Source: Datisca glomerata (lineage: Eukaryota; Streptophyta; Magnoliopsida; Cucurbitales; Datiscaceae). From it: a stretch of 64,000 nt of DNA. The stretch lies in the NCBI GenBank assembly GCA_003255025.1, contig QANY01005643.1:186001-250000 (forward strand), in the 5' to 3' direction. The notes under the pieces were generated by a model. The model was not told the origin of the DNA, searched no databases, and saw only the letters and a program-made list of their open reading frames with translations. This document shows, piece after piece, positions 1 through 11,639 of the stretch. How positions within the stretch are numbered: the stretch's first letter is position 1; every line of letters starts with the position of its first letter. A program made the translations under genes and the position numbers.

Positions 1-60
1 GACAAGGAAGATGTTGCCTCTAGGATTCTGCTCATCTTTCCTTTTCAGTGGGCGAAAACT

Positions 61-1260
61 AGAGATGAATTTTGATGGGGTCTCCCGACTCCAAATTGAT
101 CACATTGATCAAGAGCTACTTCACAAAATTGATTCGTGGAAACTTACAGAAGAGGAAACGTTAGAAATAGATATTCCTAGGGAGGTAAATTTTGTGGTCA
201 TTGAAGAAAACAATCTCAGTGTTCCAGGTCATTTATTTGCGTCTAAGAAATACAACTTACAAGGGCTGAGAAGAGCCTTATCGGCTGCTTAGAATGCTAC
301 AAAGGAAGTTCGATTTATGGAGATAGACAAGGATTGTTTCCAGATTATTTTTCAGATCGGAGGTAGCAATAAACTTCGTTATTACAAAATGGTCCTTGGT
401 TGTTTGAGGAGAAATTGTTTGTCATTAAGAGATGGGTGCCAGGTCTATCCTTAAATATGAAAGCTTTCTTTAAGGATTGTTTATGGATCCAAATTCACCA
501 ATTTCCCATTGAATGCAGGAGCTGCAAGGTAGGGAAGATCTTGGGTGGTAAAATGGGGATAGTTAAGGATACGGACGAAAGTTTTCATAAAGAAGGGTTT
601 AAGATCAAATGATTCATCGGGTTAAAAGTGGAGATAGATATCAGTAGTCCTCTACAAAGAGGTTCATTTCTGAATTTTGATGGGCGGAAATATTGGTGTA
701 GCTTCAAATACGAGCGAGTGCCATGTTCTAAAAGGATTGTGGATGTATTTCTCATCTGGGAGGTTTTTGTTTGAAGAATCAAAATGCTGATGGTAATTTA
801 GATGCTGAATGTGATGAATCAATCGGAGATCTCAGCCTTATACTTTTTGGGGTAGATTCCATCGTGAGCAGGATAGAGGAAGGGGAAATTGAAGAAATCA
901 CAAGAGAAAGAGGTAGAGAATTTTCCATGATTGGGAGGAAGTCAATTCATTCCCACCCGAATGATGGGGCTAATTTCTTTCATTCTGGAAAGCAAGGGAG
1001 AAATCGATATTCATACTTTATGTCAAGAAAATGGGGTGTGGAGGTTATTGATGGAGCTTTCCCTAACAATTCTATTAGAGTTAGTGGTGATGCTACGGAG
1101 GTTCCAAGAGGGCATTTTCAAAGGGAAGAAGGAGTTTCAGGTTCTACTCCGACAGAAAATCCAGTGCAGCAGGTTGTGGAAAGATGAGGAGGATGTGTTA
1201 GTCTGCAAGTATGCTGATTTTTTTATAGAAGCTATCATAGTTGATCACATGAGTAATAAA
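61..1260 (+). pseudogene. LINE ORF1 (DUF4283-like nucleic-acid-binding protein), broken
   Basis: ORF1 of plant LINEs encodes an RNA-binding protein that packages element RNA. Several frames must be joined to follow it. At 388-610 there is a DUF4283-like stretch (NGPWLFEE, then FVIKRWVPG, then WIQIHQFPIE). At about 610-715 comes the usual follow-on (SSPLQRGSFLNFDGRKYWCSFKYERVPC, seen here in pieces). At about 735-775 another frame gives a residual zinc knuckle (CISHLGGFC). The remainder to about 1260 is a low-complexity acidic linker. Stops near 292 and 610 and several shifts make it non-functional. The family call rests on motif order and is fairly safe. Confidence 0.65.
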
Positions 1261-1282
1261 AAATAGAAAATGTTCGGGATTT

Positions 1283-1780
1283 ATGGAAGTACGAACGAGG
1301 TTACTCATAGGAGCCAATGGGGGATTCTTAGGGAGAGGTGAGCAGAGCATTCGAACCAATTTTTATTATGTGAAGCTTTTAACGCCTTCTCATCTCCCTT
1401 TGAGAAGGAATGAGGAAACCAGAACTTCTGGCCTTCTATGGATGACTTCAATCAGTTTATTTCTGATTGTGGTCTTATTGATCTGGGATACTATAGGGTT
1501 CCTTTTACCTGGAGAACAGGAGACACGATGGATAATTAATTCGAGAGCATTTAGATAGGTGTCTATGCAATGAAGAGTGGTTAGATATGTTCTCGAAGTG
1601 TAAACCAGCCCATATCCATTGCACGGGATTGGATCATGTGGTTGTTTTAGCTGTAAATCATTTTCCAATTGGATGCGCATTTTCATATATGATAAATGCT
1701 GGGCTAGAATTTCATATCGTTGTGACACGGTTAAAAAATGCTTTAATGGCAATAATAGGAGATCTATCCATGTGACCCTT
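1283..1780 (+). pseudogene. LINE endonuclease domain remnant (exonuclease/endonuclease/phosphatase fold)
   Basis: In active LINEs this domain nicks target DNA to prime reverse transcription. Across frames one can read DDFNQFISDCGLIDLGYY and VPFTWRTGD (about 1440-1525), then EHLDRCLCNEEWLDMFSKCK (about 1540-1605) and a degraded GLDH motif near 1628-1640. These are the typical C-terminal blocks of plant LINE endonucleases. The N-terminal catalytic blocks are not recognisable, and the reading frame changes at least three times. Confidence 0.65.
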
Positions 1781-2181
1781 CAGAAAGTTAAAAAGGGGAT
1801 GTTGGTGTGGAGAAAAAAAGAATCAGATGCTAATTCGAAGGTGTTGGCAGCCAAATTGCAGGATAATTTGAAGAATCTTTATTCTTTTAATGGTGAGAGT
1901 CTTAATTTGGAGAATATCAAGTAATTAGAGAAAGAGTTAGGGGTGTTCCTTGAAGGAGGAAAAGAAGTATTGGAGAAATAGAGCGAGAGTGGATTGGCTA
2001 GCAAAGGGCGATAAAAACACTAAATTCATTCATAAAAAAGTCCTTGGAGGAGGAGGAAATCTATGGTTTATTCGATAGTAACGGGAAATAGATTTCAAAT
2101 CATGAGGATTTAATTTCGGAAGCGCAATGGTACTTCCACAACCTATTCAAATCAGCTTAGCCGACTAATTTCGATGTTGTT

Positions 2182-3565
2182 TTGAGGTTTTTGGAACCAA
2201 AGCAGGCAATTCTTGAAGCTACCAAGTTGGACAGATCGATGGAGGAGTGGGAGATCGATAAAGCAGTAATGGAAATTGATGGTTCTAAGGCTATAGGTCC
2301 TGACACGTTTTCGGCAATCTTTTATTTTAAATTCTATGAGGTAATCCATTCAGATATTCAATTGTTGGTTTCAAATTTTTTCCAGTTTGCCTCATTCCCG
2401 AGAGATATAAACTTTACCTACATAACGCTTATCCTTAAAAAGAAGAGTCCTAAAAATATGACGGAATTACGGCCAATAAGTTTGTGTAATGTTTCATACA
2501 AGATAATTTTGAAGCTTTTCTCTAATAGGATTTGAGAAGTTATCAATGACATGGTAAGTCCTTTTCAGAGTGATTTTATTAAAGGAAGAAGCATTAGTGA
2601 CAATATTTTAGTGGCTCATGAGATCCTTCATACGCTTTCTAAAAAAGGGCATAAAGGAACGAAGTATGCTGCCATTAAACTTGATATGTCTAAGACTTAT
2701 GACATATTGGAATGGGGTTTTGTTGTAGCGGATCTTAAGCGTTTTGGTTTCTTGGATTTATGGTGTAATTGGATTTACTCTTGTATTTCCACAGTTACCT
2801 TTAGTGTTCTTCTCAATGGAGACGTGTCTAGTGCTTTCCTTCCGGAAAGAGGACTGAGGCAGGGTGATCCACTATCATCCTTTCTTTTTATTATGTGTGC
2901 TGAAGCTTTATTTGCTATGCTTATTAATGCTGAGAATAGATGAACTATCCACGGTTTTTCATGCTTCAAGAGAGGGTCCTTATGTTTCCCAAGCAATAAT
3001 ATTTTACTTTTTTGTCAGGCCGTGGATTCGGAGTTTAAAGAGATTAAGGCCATTCTGGGTCTTTATGAGGCATCTTCTGGTCAAAAGATTAATGTGCAGA
3101 AATGCAAGGTTATGTTCAATAATAATGTGTTGCCTAAAGACAATGTCAGATTAGCTGGTGTTCTAAACATAGGAGTTATTCGTAATCTGGGGAAGTATTT
3201 GAGGTTGGACTCAGACTTCAATAAATTCAAGAAGGAATTATTTAATGACATGAAAGATAAAGTGGTTCCTCGGCTAAATGAGTGGGCTGAACAGTGGTTA
3301 TCTGCAGCGGGTAGGGAAGGTTTAATTAAGAGCAGCTCAGGTTATTCCTATTTATGCAATGTCATGTGTTAAGCTTCCCTTGTCCCTTATCGATGAGGTG
3401 TATGTGAGGATGGCAAAGTATTGGTGGACTGATTCGGTGAAAAATCAGGTATTATCTGGGCGTCTTGGAACAATCTTACGAGTGATAAAGGTAGAGGTGG
3501 CACAGCTTTCAAAGACATGCATTGCTTCAATTTGGCAATGCTTGCTAAGCAGGGGTAGAGAATAA
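2182..3565 (+). pseudogene. LINE reverse transcriptase remnant with the catalytic Asp pair changed to Asn-Asn
   Basis: The non-LTR RT core is easy to follow: KAIGPDTFSAIFYFKF, LILKKKSPKNMTELRPISLC, SPFQSDFIKGRSISDNILVA, KLDMSKTYD, and LPERGLRQGDPLSSFLFI. Stops follow at 2533 and 2941. In the frame that rejoins after 2941 the residues where plant LINEs carry F/Y-A-D-D read FPSNNILLFCQA, so both catalytic aspartates are asparagine (2995-3000). The thumb region continues to about 3565 (EIKAILGLYEASSGQKIN, GKYL, AAGREGLIKS). The protein would be inactive even without the stops. Confidence 0.85.
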
Positions 3566-4059
3566 TTAATAAACCATTCTTTGCTTGCTCGTTTTCTGAA
3601 AGGGAAGCGCTTCAGGAATTCAGACTTCTTACATGGAAAAAATGGTTATCGTCATTCTTGGGGTTGGCGTAGCATCCTGGAAGGGAGAAAAGTCTTGGTT
3701 TGTGGCATTTGTTGGAGAGGACATGGCAAGGAGATTAATATTTGGGAAGATCCATGGATCCCAAGACCCGATTTTTTTAGAGTTACTACTACTTTTGGAT
3801 CTAATATCCAAAAAGTTTCGGAGCTGGTTAATCCTAATGGTGGTTGGAATTCCTTATTAATTGAAGGAATTTTTAATAGTGTGGATGCGCTTGTAATTAA
3901 ATCCATTTATCTCAGTCTTAATTCCATAAATGACAGTTTAATTTAGTTTCACAGGATGGCAGATATACATTTAAATCAGGATATAGAATAGCTCTCAGTA
4001 TGCTTCAGAATGGCAGTCTCAGAGGAAAAGAAAAAGGGGAATGCAGTGATCCTATCAAT

Positions 4060-4275
4060 GATTCTATCTTCTGGAATAAAATATGGAAGCTTCGGGTTTC
4101 TCCTAAAATCAAAGATTCTACTTGGAGGTGTGCTAAGAATTTCGTGGCGACCAGGTATAATTTGATCCAGAAAGGGATGAACATAATCAATCTCTGCCCA
4201 CTGTGCAATTTTGAATAGGAAACCATTTCCCATATCTTACTTTTCTATAATTTTAGTCGCCCCATTTGGTATGGT
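4060..4275 (+). pseudogene. LINE zf-RVT (zinc-binding domain in reverse transcriptase) remnant
   Basis: The stretch reads FWNKIWKLRVSPKIKDSTWR, a linker, then NLCPLCNFE, a TAG stop at 4216-4218, then ETISHILLFY..FSRPIW. This is the zf-RVT module (two Cys, then His) found between RT and RNase H in plant LINEs. It is intact apart from the single stop. It supports one continuous decayed element rather than separate fragments. Confidence 0.7.
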
Positions 4276-4575
4276 AATCCCCTACAGATTCGAACCAATC
4301 AATTCAAAGCAATGATGTTTTTGATATATGGAGGTCATTGTGTAGTGCGCTTAAGGGCAGTAAACATGAAGATCTTGCGTGGATTGTTATCGGGTTTTGG
4401 AGATTCTAGAAAGCCAGGAACTCAGCTTGCTTCACACAGACCCTCCCCTTGCCGGAGGAAGTTTTGGAGCTTACTTCTATGCATGTTGCTGAATCTGGTG
4501 TTGACCGGAGGTTAGGTGGGGAAGATGGAGCACATATTTGTTTCAACACTGAAACCAGATCGAACCACCTGAAGG

Positions 4576-5096
4576 TAAAATGGAGATTATGGACCGATGG
4601 ATCTTGGAAGGAAGGTGTGGGGGGGGGGGGGGGNNNNNNGGGGGGGGGGGGGGGGGGGGGGTATGGGTTTCTTGATCTCTGAAGGTAATGGGCAGATTTA
4701 TAGATCGGGGAGCAGCGTGATTCCGAGCTGTGGCAATTCCTTTTCTGCAGAGTCGCGTGCTCTTCTCTGGGGTCTTCATGAAGAGGAGTTATATGAAGGG
4801 GATGAAGTTTTAGGAAGGGGATGAAGTGGAGGTGTACAGTGATTCAATTGAGCTTATCCAATTTTTATCTGGAGCTTCAGATCTTACTTTAGGTTATAAT
4901 CTGGTTTTATCATATATTTTAAGACAAAAGTTATTTTCAAATGTCCTTTATTTATTTGCCTAGGGAGATTATTGCTGTTGCTCATAAGATGGCTAGGTTG
5001 GGTTTAAATCGTAGATGTTATGTTTGGATAGACAGTATGTCTATTTGGCTATCTTGGGATTGTAATGTTTCTAATTATACTTTGAATGAATTATAG
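4576..5096 (+). pseudogene. LINE RNase H domain remnant, split by the poly-G gap
   Basis: Plant L1-like elements often end with an RNase H domain that degrades RNA in RNA:DNA hybrids. Here the first strand reads LWTDGSWK (catalytic Asp in TDGS). After the poly-G/N run the next block reads GFLISEGNGQIYRSGSSVIP and then FSAESRALLWGLHEEE, which carries the second acidic residue. A C-terminal piece (AHKMARLGLNRRCYVWID) ends at a TAG near 5094. The number of residues lost in the gap cannot be known. Confidence 0.75.
4617..4661. other. Poly-G homopolymer containing a six-base assembly gap
   Basis: An uninterrupted G tract is broken only by six N at 4634-4639. It sits inside the RNase H remnant where codons for a short linker would be expected. 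A tract this long in AT-rich plant DNA is more likely a sequencing or finishing problem than the real sequence. Confidence 0.9.
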
Positions 5097-5119
5097 TTTT
5101 TTTTTTTACAAAAATAAAA

Positions 5120-6390
5120 CTTAAAATTATTGCGGTCCAAAAATAAATAATTGATCAACTAATAACATTAAGACTAAAATAGTGTTTAGTCACTTCAATT
5201 AAATGCCAACCCCATGCATATATCCCAAATCACAAACTACGCATTCATTTAATTAGTTTAAAATTTAGTTCCTACTTAATCGTCAACCATAACTTCGAAT
5301 TATCTTTCCTTCCATAATTGCTCTGTCGGCCATCTTTGCATACTTCCATTGTATGGACTAACCAACCAGATGCGTGCCTGTGATACTAGAAAAGTTCTCA
5401 GTATCAAGTGTGTATTAAATTAAGGTGCTAATCACAATTTTGTGTTGTCAATGTATTTGGTCCCATTTGATGATCAAATTTAAATTAGTTGAGGAGAAAG
5501 TAGATTATTCAAGTATGATAAATACCGTGAAGGCCGTATCATTAACTAAATGGTGAAATTCTAACCACACCTAGCCTTGAGTGTTAATTGAAACTTCCAC
5601 TCTTTTTCTCCCTCAACTTTTTTTTATTGAGTGAGAGGTGAATTACATGACTCGGGTTTGAGCTCCAGACATCAGGTTAAAAGTTTCAATTAGGATCATT
5701 TAGGCTAACCTATTTGTCCCTCAACTTTAATATTAGTCAATTTAATGCTTAAACTTTGTACAATGTCAATTTGGTCTCCAAACATTAATTTTTGTCAATT
5801 AATCCTGAAACTTTTAATATGTTTTCAATTTAGTCCCTACTATTAAATTCGTGAGCGAAAATGTAAAGGTAACGCTAACTTGGTATCTAAAATTGATAAC
5901 TATCACATTTTAGTCGTACTAGAAAGGGCATCTGAGAGCTTTTCAGGAAGGAAATTGTTTTTATGGAGTTGTGTTGGCTCAAGTAAAAATGAAATTAGTG
6001 GTGTCCGTATAATTAAGACAACATAAAGTGAAAGGAAAATGCGTACAAACATGATTCCCTAGAGAGATAAAACTAGAATTTTAAAAAGAGTACGAGTAAT
6101 GTATGTTGTTTTTTACTTCGTTTTGCTTTGTTAGAACGTGGAGATAAAACCAGAAAAATGAGAATTAACTTTAGTTATTTTGTTAATTATTTTTCTTTTA
6201 CTACATTTTTTGGGATTTTCCTTATTTTCATTACTCTCCGAGATCCATACTCAAACAAAGTGTTATTTTTTTGGACAATAATATATACAATGTAGCAAAT
6301 ATAAATCATTAAAATTTCTTTTGTCATTACTTAATAATGCTACTGCTATCCCTTTTTCAAATGAGGTAGTTTTAAAAGTTTATCGTAACG
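5120..6390. other. Intergenic DNA; left-most block of duplicated peroxidase upstream region (copy A)
   Basis: No gene is visible. About 5126-5370 aligns with 49085-49355 (shared words include gtttagtcact, aattatctttcctt and a ggccatc..ttgc..acttcca pattern). From about 5560 to 5870 the text contains phrases such as 'tttagtccc' and 'aatttggtct' typical of old dispersed repeats. The rest up to the LTR is AT-rich without further structure that I can support. Confidence 0.6.
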
Positions 6391-8543
6391 TGCATGTGAC
6401 ACGGAGTGACGATTGAAAAAATTATTTTCTTAAAGAAAATAAATTTGAAATTGTCACCAATCATTTTAGGGTATGATCGGTCACCTAATTTTAAAACAAA
6501 AATTTTTGTCTTGAAAATTTAAAGTTGGTTCGGGAGTCATTTATGTGTGAGGAAAGTATTAGCACCTCACAACACCCATTATTAAAATGGTTATCAAATT
6601 TAACTAAATGTTATCGAAATTATATTTTAAAAATAAGGTTAAAGAGAATCAATTTTAAATGTCTCATCAGGTATTTTTTGTATCATAAAATAAAATAATG
6701 ACATTTGATGGGTGGTACAAAGACAATCAAAAAATATTTCATTTATTATTTTTTTATCAAACCATTATAAGAGTTTTTCTCGGTATCTCAAAAATGACTC
6801 ATCACCTCAGTAGTTTGAGACATTTAGTATCCCAAAAAACTCAAAATCTGTCATAGGGTTTTTTAGTGAAAACTAAATAATAAAATTAATAAAATTTAAA
6901 TTTAATTGCTAATATTGTAATCCACACATATATGAATATTAACTCTAATAATAAGAGAATGAGAAATGAATCAACTTATAAGCATCACAATATGACAATG
7001 ATACATAAATTAATAAGAAATAAAAAGAACAACAATTATCAAGAAAAATGGGTAGAAGAAAAGTTAGAAATGTATTATAAATTTGATGAGAATGGATAGA
7101 GTAAAAAAGAAATAAATAGTATGTGAAACATGCAAAGAAGATGCTAAAAATATGAATTTAAAAAAAACACTAATATATATTAATAAAAGAAAATGAAAAA
7201 TAAAATAATAAAAATTAAAAATAAAATAATTAGAAACAAAAAGGAAAAAAATGAAGGGGGATAGAGTGTGTTTATCCTCTGTCAAACATTTTAGACAATT
7301 TTTGGTCATACACTTTTTTTTATCGGTCAAACATTTTTTAATATAATTATATTATTATAAAAATATAAATATTAAATAATTTATGTTTAAATAAATTAAT
7401 TTATGTAAATGTTTAATTTTATTAAGATAATATATAAATGCATATAGACATATATAAATGCATAATTAACATAAATATATAATATTTGACTACATAGCGT
7501 ATTAATTATCATTATTTTCTTCTCTTCAATCATTACTATTTAAATAACAAAAGAGAAATTATGGGCGGTAACTAGTTAAACCGATTGTCACGACCAAACG
7601 ATGAATTAAATTTTAAAATAAAATATTTTTTGGGGATATAAATACCATTTTTTGGACTATTTAGTTCACTAATTATCATTATTTTCTTTCTTCCTTAATT
7701 GTTAATCAAATAGCAAATGAATGATCATGGATGGTAACTAGTTCAAACAAATGTTACTAAAATAGTAACAAGATCTAAAAAAAAAAAAGACTTGTGAGAA
7801 CATTAAAAGAATTCAAAGCTTAACTGCATAATCTTTCTATAGACGTTTAACTCTTTATTTTATGCATTTTTAAGGATGAGAAATTATCATAGGGTATTTT
7901 TACAACAAATGTACACTTTCAACCCATTAAAGGGTTAATTTACATTGAATTAGTTTACATGCCTCAAAAGCTTTATTCTCATCCTCATGGATTGAGTTTA
8001 TGACAAATATATCTCACTATCAAATTTGTAAGAAAATCATCAACGCATAAAAATGAAACTCAAGATAAAGAGTAAAAGATAAAGAATGAGGAACATACCC
8101 TTATATATGAAAAATGAAACAAAGAGTATACTACATGAGTATGGATGAGAGAGGATGCAGAATTATGAACAAGATATATTGTTAGCTAAATATGAAAGAA
8201 ATTTAAACTACCTTAAGAAAAAGAATGAGAGAAGATGAATAGAAATGTAAACATTCTTTCTCTCTATCCTGAAAAATCTCTCCTATTTCTCTCCAAAAAA
8301 TGACCTTCTTTCAAGTGAAGATCGTATATCTATTTATAGACAAATCTAGGGCATCACTTTTTGATTTTAGTCATTATGCTCCATTTTTTTTACTTTTTTG
8401 GTCATTAGACTCTCTTTTTATTTTTAGTCCATGGGTTATTTTTTCTATTTCAAATGATACACATGGTCTTAGATTAGTATATGGGTCAAAAAATAAAATG
8501 TGTATATTTAAAATATTGGACCAGACAAAATACAGTATCTACA
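6391..8543 (-). repeat. LTR of the Tat/Ogre-type element (3' LTR in element orientation)
   Basis: It aligns along its length with 14315-16551. Shared landmarks include a block with 'ttttagggtatgatcggtca' (about 6460), 'cacaacacccattattaaaa' (about 6568) and 'tctatttatagacaaat' (about 8329). The plus-strand ends are TGCATG and ..TATCTACA, giving TG..CA on the minus strand as expected. The two LTRs differ by many substitutions and small indels, so the insertion is old. Confidence 0.85.
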
Positions 8544-8560
8544 GTTGCCCCCTTTCCCCT
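8544..8560 (-). other. Polypurine tract of the Tat/Ogre-type element
   Basis: On the minus strand the bases directly before the LTR start (TGTAGATA) read GGGGAAAGGGGGCAAC. This is the usual position and composition of a plus-strand priming tract and fixes the element's orientation. Confidence 0.75.
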
Positions 8561-8692
8561 TTGTTCACGCTTCTAAACTTAGAAAGTGCACAAATGTGTA
8601 GATAAATATTTTGATTGGTACGAAAAAAAATTATATAGAGGAATAGAAACCATGACTTATTCGGGCTCTATGAAATGATAGAAATGTGAAAG

Positions 8693-9120
8693 GGACCTGG
8701 ATAGGCACAGACTTTGACCTCGACTAGATTCAGCTTCGATTTAACTGGAGGTATTTGAAAATAAATGGACCTGGATAGACACAGGCTTTGACCTCGATTT
8801 AGTTCAAGTTCAAGTCTATCAGAGATATTTGAATGAAAATGGATCTGGATAGACACAGGCTTCGACCTTAAATTAGTTCGAGTTTGATTCAACCAGAGAT
8901 ATATAAAAAGAAATGGACCTGGATAGACACAAGCTCCGACCTCAATTTAGTCGGGTTTGGTTTAACCATATTAAAAATGAACGGACATGGCACCGACACG
9001 AGGCTTTGACCGTGATCAAATCGAGTTCAATTTAACCATACTGATTGAAATGGACCAAGCACTGACATCGGGCTTCGACCGCAACCAAGTTGGTTTCTAT
9101 TTAACCATATTGAAAATGAT
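8693..9120. repeat. Six-copy tandem array of about 68-74 bp units beside the PPT
   Basis: Units begin at 8693, 8767, 8841, 8915, 8983 and 9052, each opening with a form of ggaCctGg, then 'acacaggctttgacc' and a tttaacca-containing end. The first three periods are exactly 74 bp; later units are 68-69 bp and more diverged. The array lies in the element's 3' untranslated part. Arrays in this location are known in Ogre/Tat elements and have been proposed as seeds of satellite DNA. Confidence 0.88.
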
Positions 9121-10412
9121 GGTGAAGTTTACTTATACAAGTCTCATATGATAATAAAAGCTAAATCGATTAGGGCTATAAATACTATCATGTCCATAGA
9201 TTTCAAATGGATGTTCTTGATGATTTGAAATAAATAAAACAACTAGTATGATTCATGTCTATGCAATGAAATTCTTGACTTATAATGCAAGTGAGATGAT
9301 CATGACAGCGTGAACACCATGCATGATTGTTAACATTTTGAGAAAATCTTATGATGGTTTTTTCTGGAAAATTGGCCATTTTGGTTATCTCCATTATCTT
9401 TCAAAACAGTCGCTTGGACTAGGATCATAGACAATGAGATAACAAGCATGTGGCAGAGGAAATGGTGTGTTCCTTGGTATCAGATCATGCCCCGATATTC
9501 AGCTTTGTCAACGACGGAGGCAAACAAATATTTATTCTTATTTGACTTCTTTCCTGCATTTTCAAATGTGTAAAGAACCCGATAGTGTTCTTTTGAGCTT
9601 TCACTATGAATTTCAGATTTTCACTATAACTATAACTCTTCATCTTTTCGTCGGATCATGCTTTAATATTTGAACTTTATTTTTGTGACAAAGGCAAATG
9701 ACAAAGTGTTATTTTATCTCGGCCAATCTTGTAAAATGTCACGATATCTTTTTGTGTTTTCATTGTGCATATGCTACATTGTAGCTACAGTCCTACTTTT
9801 TTTCCCATGGTATCCTTTCAAGTTTTCGTCATGCGTTCAGACTACTTTTTACCTTTTCCTCTTCTTTCTTTTTTCTATTTTTTTTCTAAAAGTCATACTT
9901 CTAAGTAATTTCAAGAGTAATTTGCAATGGCATCTACATGTTCTTAAATGTTGAGGGAAAGAAATGAAGAAAGTAAGAATGGTATAATAGATATTATGAC
10001 TAAAAGGCTTTTTATTTATCAAGAAATGATGATGAATAAAGATTTGAAAATATTATGAGAAAATAAATTATGGAATAAGATATTTCTTAGTTTTCAGAAC
10101 GACTCTTTTGAGAAGTAAAAGCATTTTACATGACTTCACTTTCCACACTCACAGTGATCATTCTTTTTCTTCTTTTTTTTTCTTTTTTCTTTTTTCTTTT
10201 CTTTTCTTTTTTTCTCTCTCTCTCTTTTCTTTTTTATTTTTTTAAAGGTGACTGCCTTGCTCATCACAGATATATATTAAGGCATTAACTTATTTAAAGT
10301 CATGCTCTTGTTGTAGATAGATTTTCTTTGTCTGAAGAGAACTTTCATTTAGACTGTAATGTAGGCTAGGGTTTATAGCTGTCAAAAGAAATTATATCAA
10401 ATGCTCAAAACT
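9121..10412. other. Non-coding internal part of the Tat/Ogre-type element
   Basis: No pol domain could be found in any frame. A long polypyrimidine tract lies at about 10157-10246 (C/T only over long stretches, purine on the element strand). Otherwise the sequence is AT-rich and featureless. Confidence 0.55.
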
Positions 10413-11134
10413 CATCTGAAAATGATATGTCTAAATTAATGATCATCGTTGAAGATTTTGCTGATTAAAGACTGCCCCAGTGTAGGCTTTGATATTATGT
10501 CTTGAGAAACCCAATTTTGATATTTGCATATGATTTTTTTGCAACAACTACCCCCAGTTTGAAAAAATACATTCAGAATTTTCGTTGAACAAATTTCCCC
10601 TTAATGTAAGAGGGCATTCTTAAAAATATCACAAGACTCATTTGACTTTTTTTACTTTTTTGCAATATATTTTTTTTCACCTTGGTCTTTTTCTTTTGTC
10701 CTAATTTGAGAAATTTTTTAACTTTTGAGATATATATTTTGATAAAAAGAATAATTTTCCCGGTGTAAATATATATCATCTGATAATGATGTGTCTAAAT
10801 TAATGATCATTGTTGAAGATTTTGCTGAATAAAGATTGCCCCAGTGTAGGCTTTGATATTCTGTGTTGAGAAACCAAAATTGGATATTTGCATATGAAGT
10901 TTTTGCAACAACTACCCCCAGTTTGAAAAAATACATTCAGAATTTCCGTTGAACAAATTTCCCCCTAATGTAAGAGGACACTCTTAAAAGTATCACAAGA
11001 CTCATTTGACTTTTTTACTTTTTTGAAATATTTTTTTTATTTTTTCACCTTGGTATTTTTCTTTTATCCTAATTTGAGAAATTTTTCTTTTGAGATATAT
11101 ATTTTGACAAAAAGAATAATTTCCCCAGTGTAGG
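10413..11134. repeat. Direct tandem duplication, two units of about 364 bp
   Basis: Unit 1 (about 10413-10776) and unit 2 (about 10777-11134) share long identical runs. Examples are 'gaagattttgctga', 'tgccccagtgtaggctttga', 'caacaactacccccagtttg' and 'gagatatatattttga'. The copies abut head to tail. They lie between the gag remnant and the 74-bp array, inside the Tat/Ogre-type element. No protein is evident in either copy. Confidence 0.88.
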
Positions 11135-11639
11135 GAATGATCATTGGTTGGAGGTCATGAAATGAAGATTTTTTAAGGCTCAATTAGGCTTGTAATGGAT
11201 AAAAGTATTTGGGATAGAAGAAAGAACACATCTCCATCATTTCCGATCATAAGTAAATTCAACAAGAATATGATATGAAATAAGAATAATATATTTTTGT
11301 AATGTCACTATTCACCAGATAAAAAACTATTTTCACTTTCATTTGTCTTTTCACTTTCATTTGTCTTTCACTAAAAATAAGATTGTCAAAGCTATATTTG
11401 ATATTACTTATGCTTTTATTCTCAAAATCATCATTCCTAATATGTGTTAGTTTGTTGGGTGAAAGGAAGAATATGACAACAATGAATGAAGCATTGAAAT
11501 ACATAGAAACGTGAATGGAACAAAACGAGAATTGAAACTAGGAGAGGATTAAAAATAGGCAAAACATGATAAGAAAATGCATAGCAAAAGATTTTTTCAG
11601 ACATTGGGTAGAGCTTTTAGAAAATTGACATTTGCTCGT

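Larger units (their letters stand above)
1..5119 (+). mobile_element. Degenerate L1-type LINE retrotransposon, 5' end outside window
   Basis: Decayed pieces of every module of a plant L1-like LINE lie in the usual order on one strand: ORF1 with a DUF4283-like region and zinc-knuckle remnant, apurinic endonuclease, reverse transcriptase, zf-RVT and RNase H. The tail is a T-run followed by acaaaaataaaa directly after the last coding remnant, as is common for plant LINE 3' ends. Stops and frameshifts break every module, so it is not autonomous. The element runs off the left edge. A poly-G run with six Ns interrupts the RNase H part. Sequence after about 5120 matches sequence near 49.09 kb that lacks the LINE, which supports the right boundary. 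Confidence 0.85.

Noticed and set aside
7064..7330. 88-codon minus-strand hydrophobic frame in the LTR
   Set aside because: It is Phe/Ile-rich because of AT-rich DNA; the partner LTR does not keep the frame open.
8693..9120. Regular short repeats resembling a CRISPR array
   Set aside because: Units are contiguous and diverged throughout, with no conserved repeat alternating with unique spacers; the setting is a plant retrotransposon.
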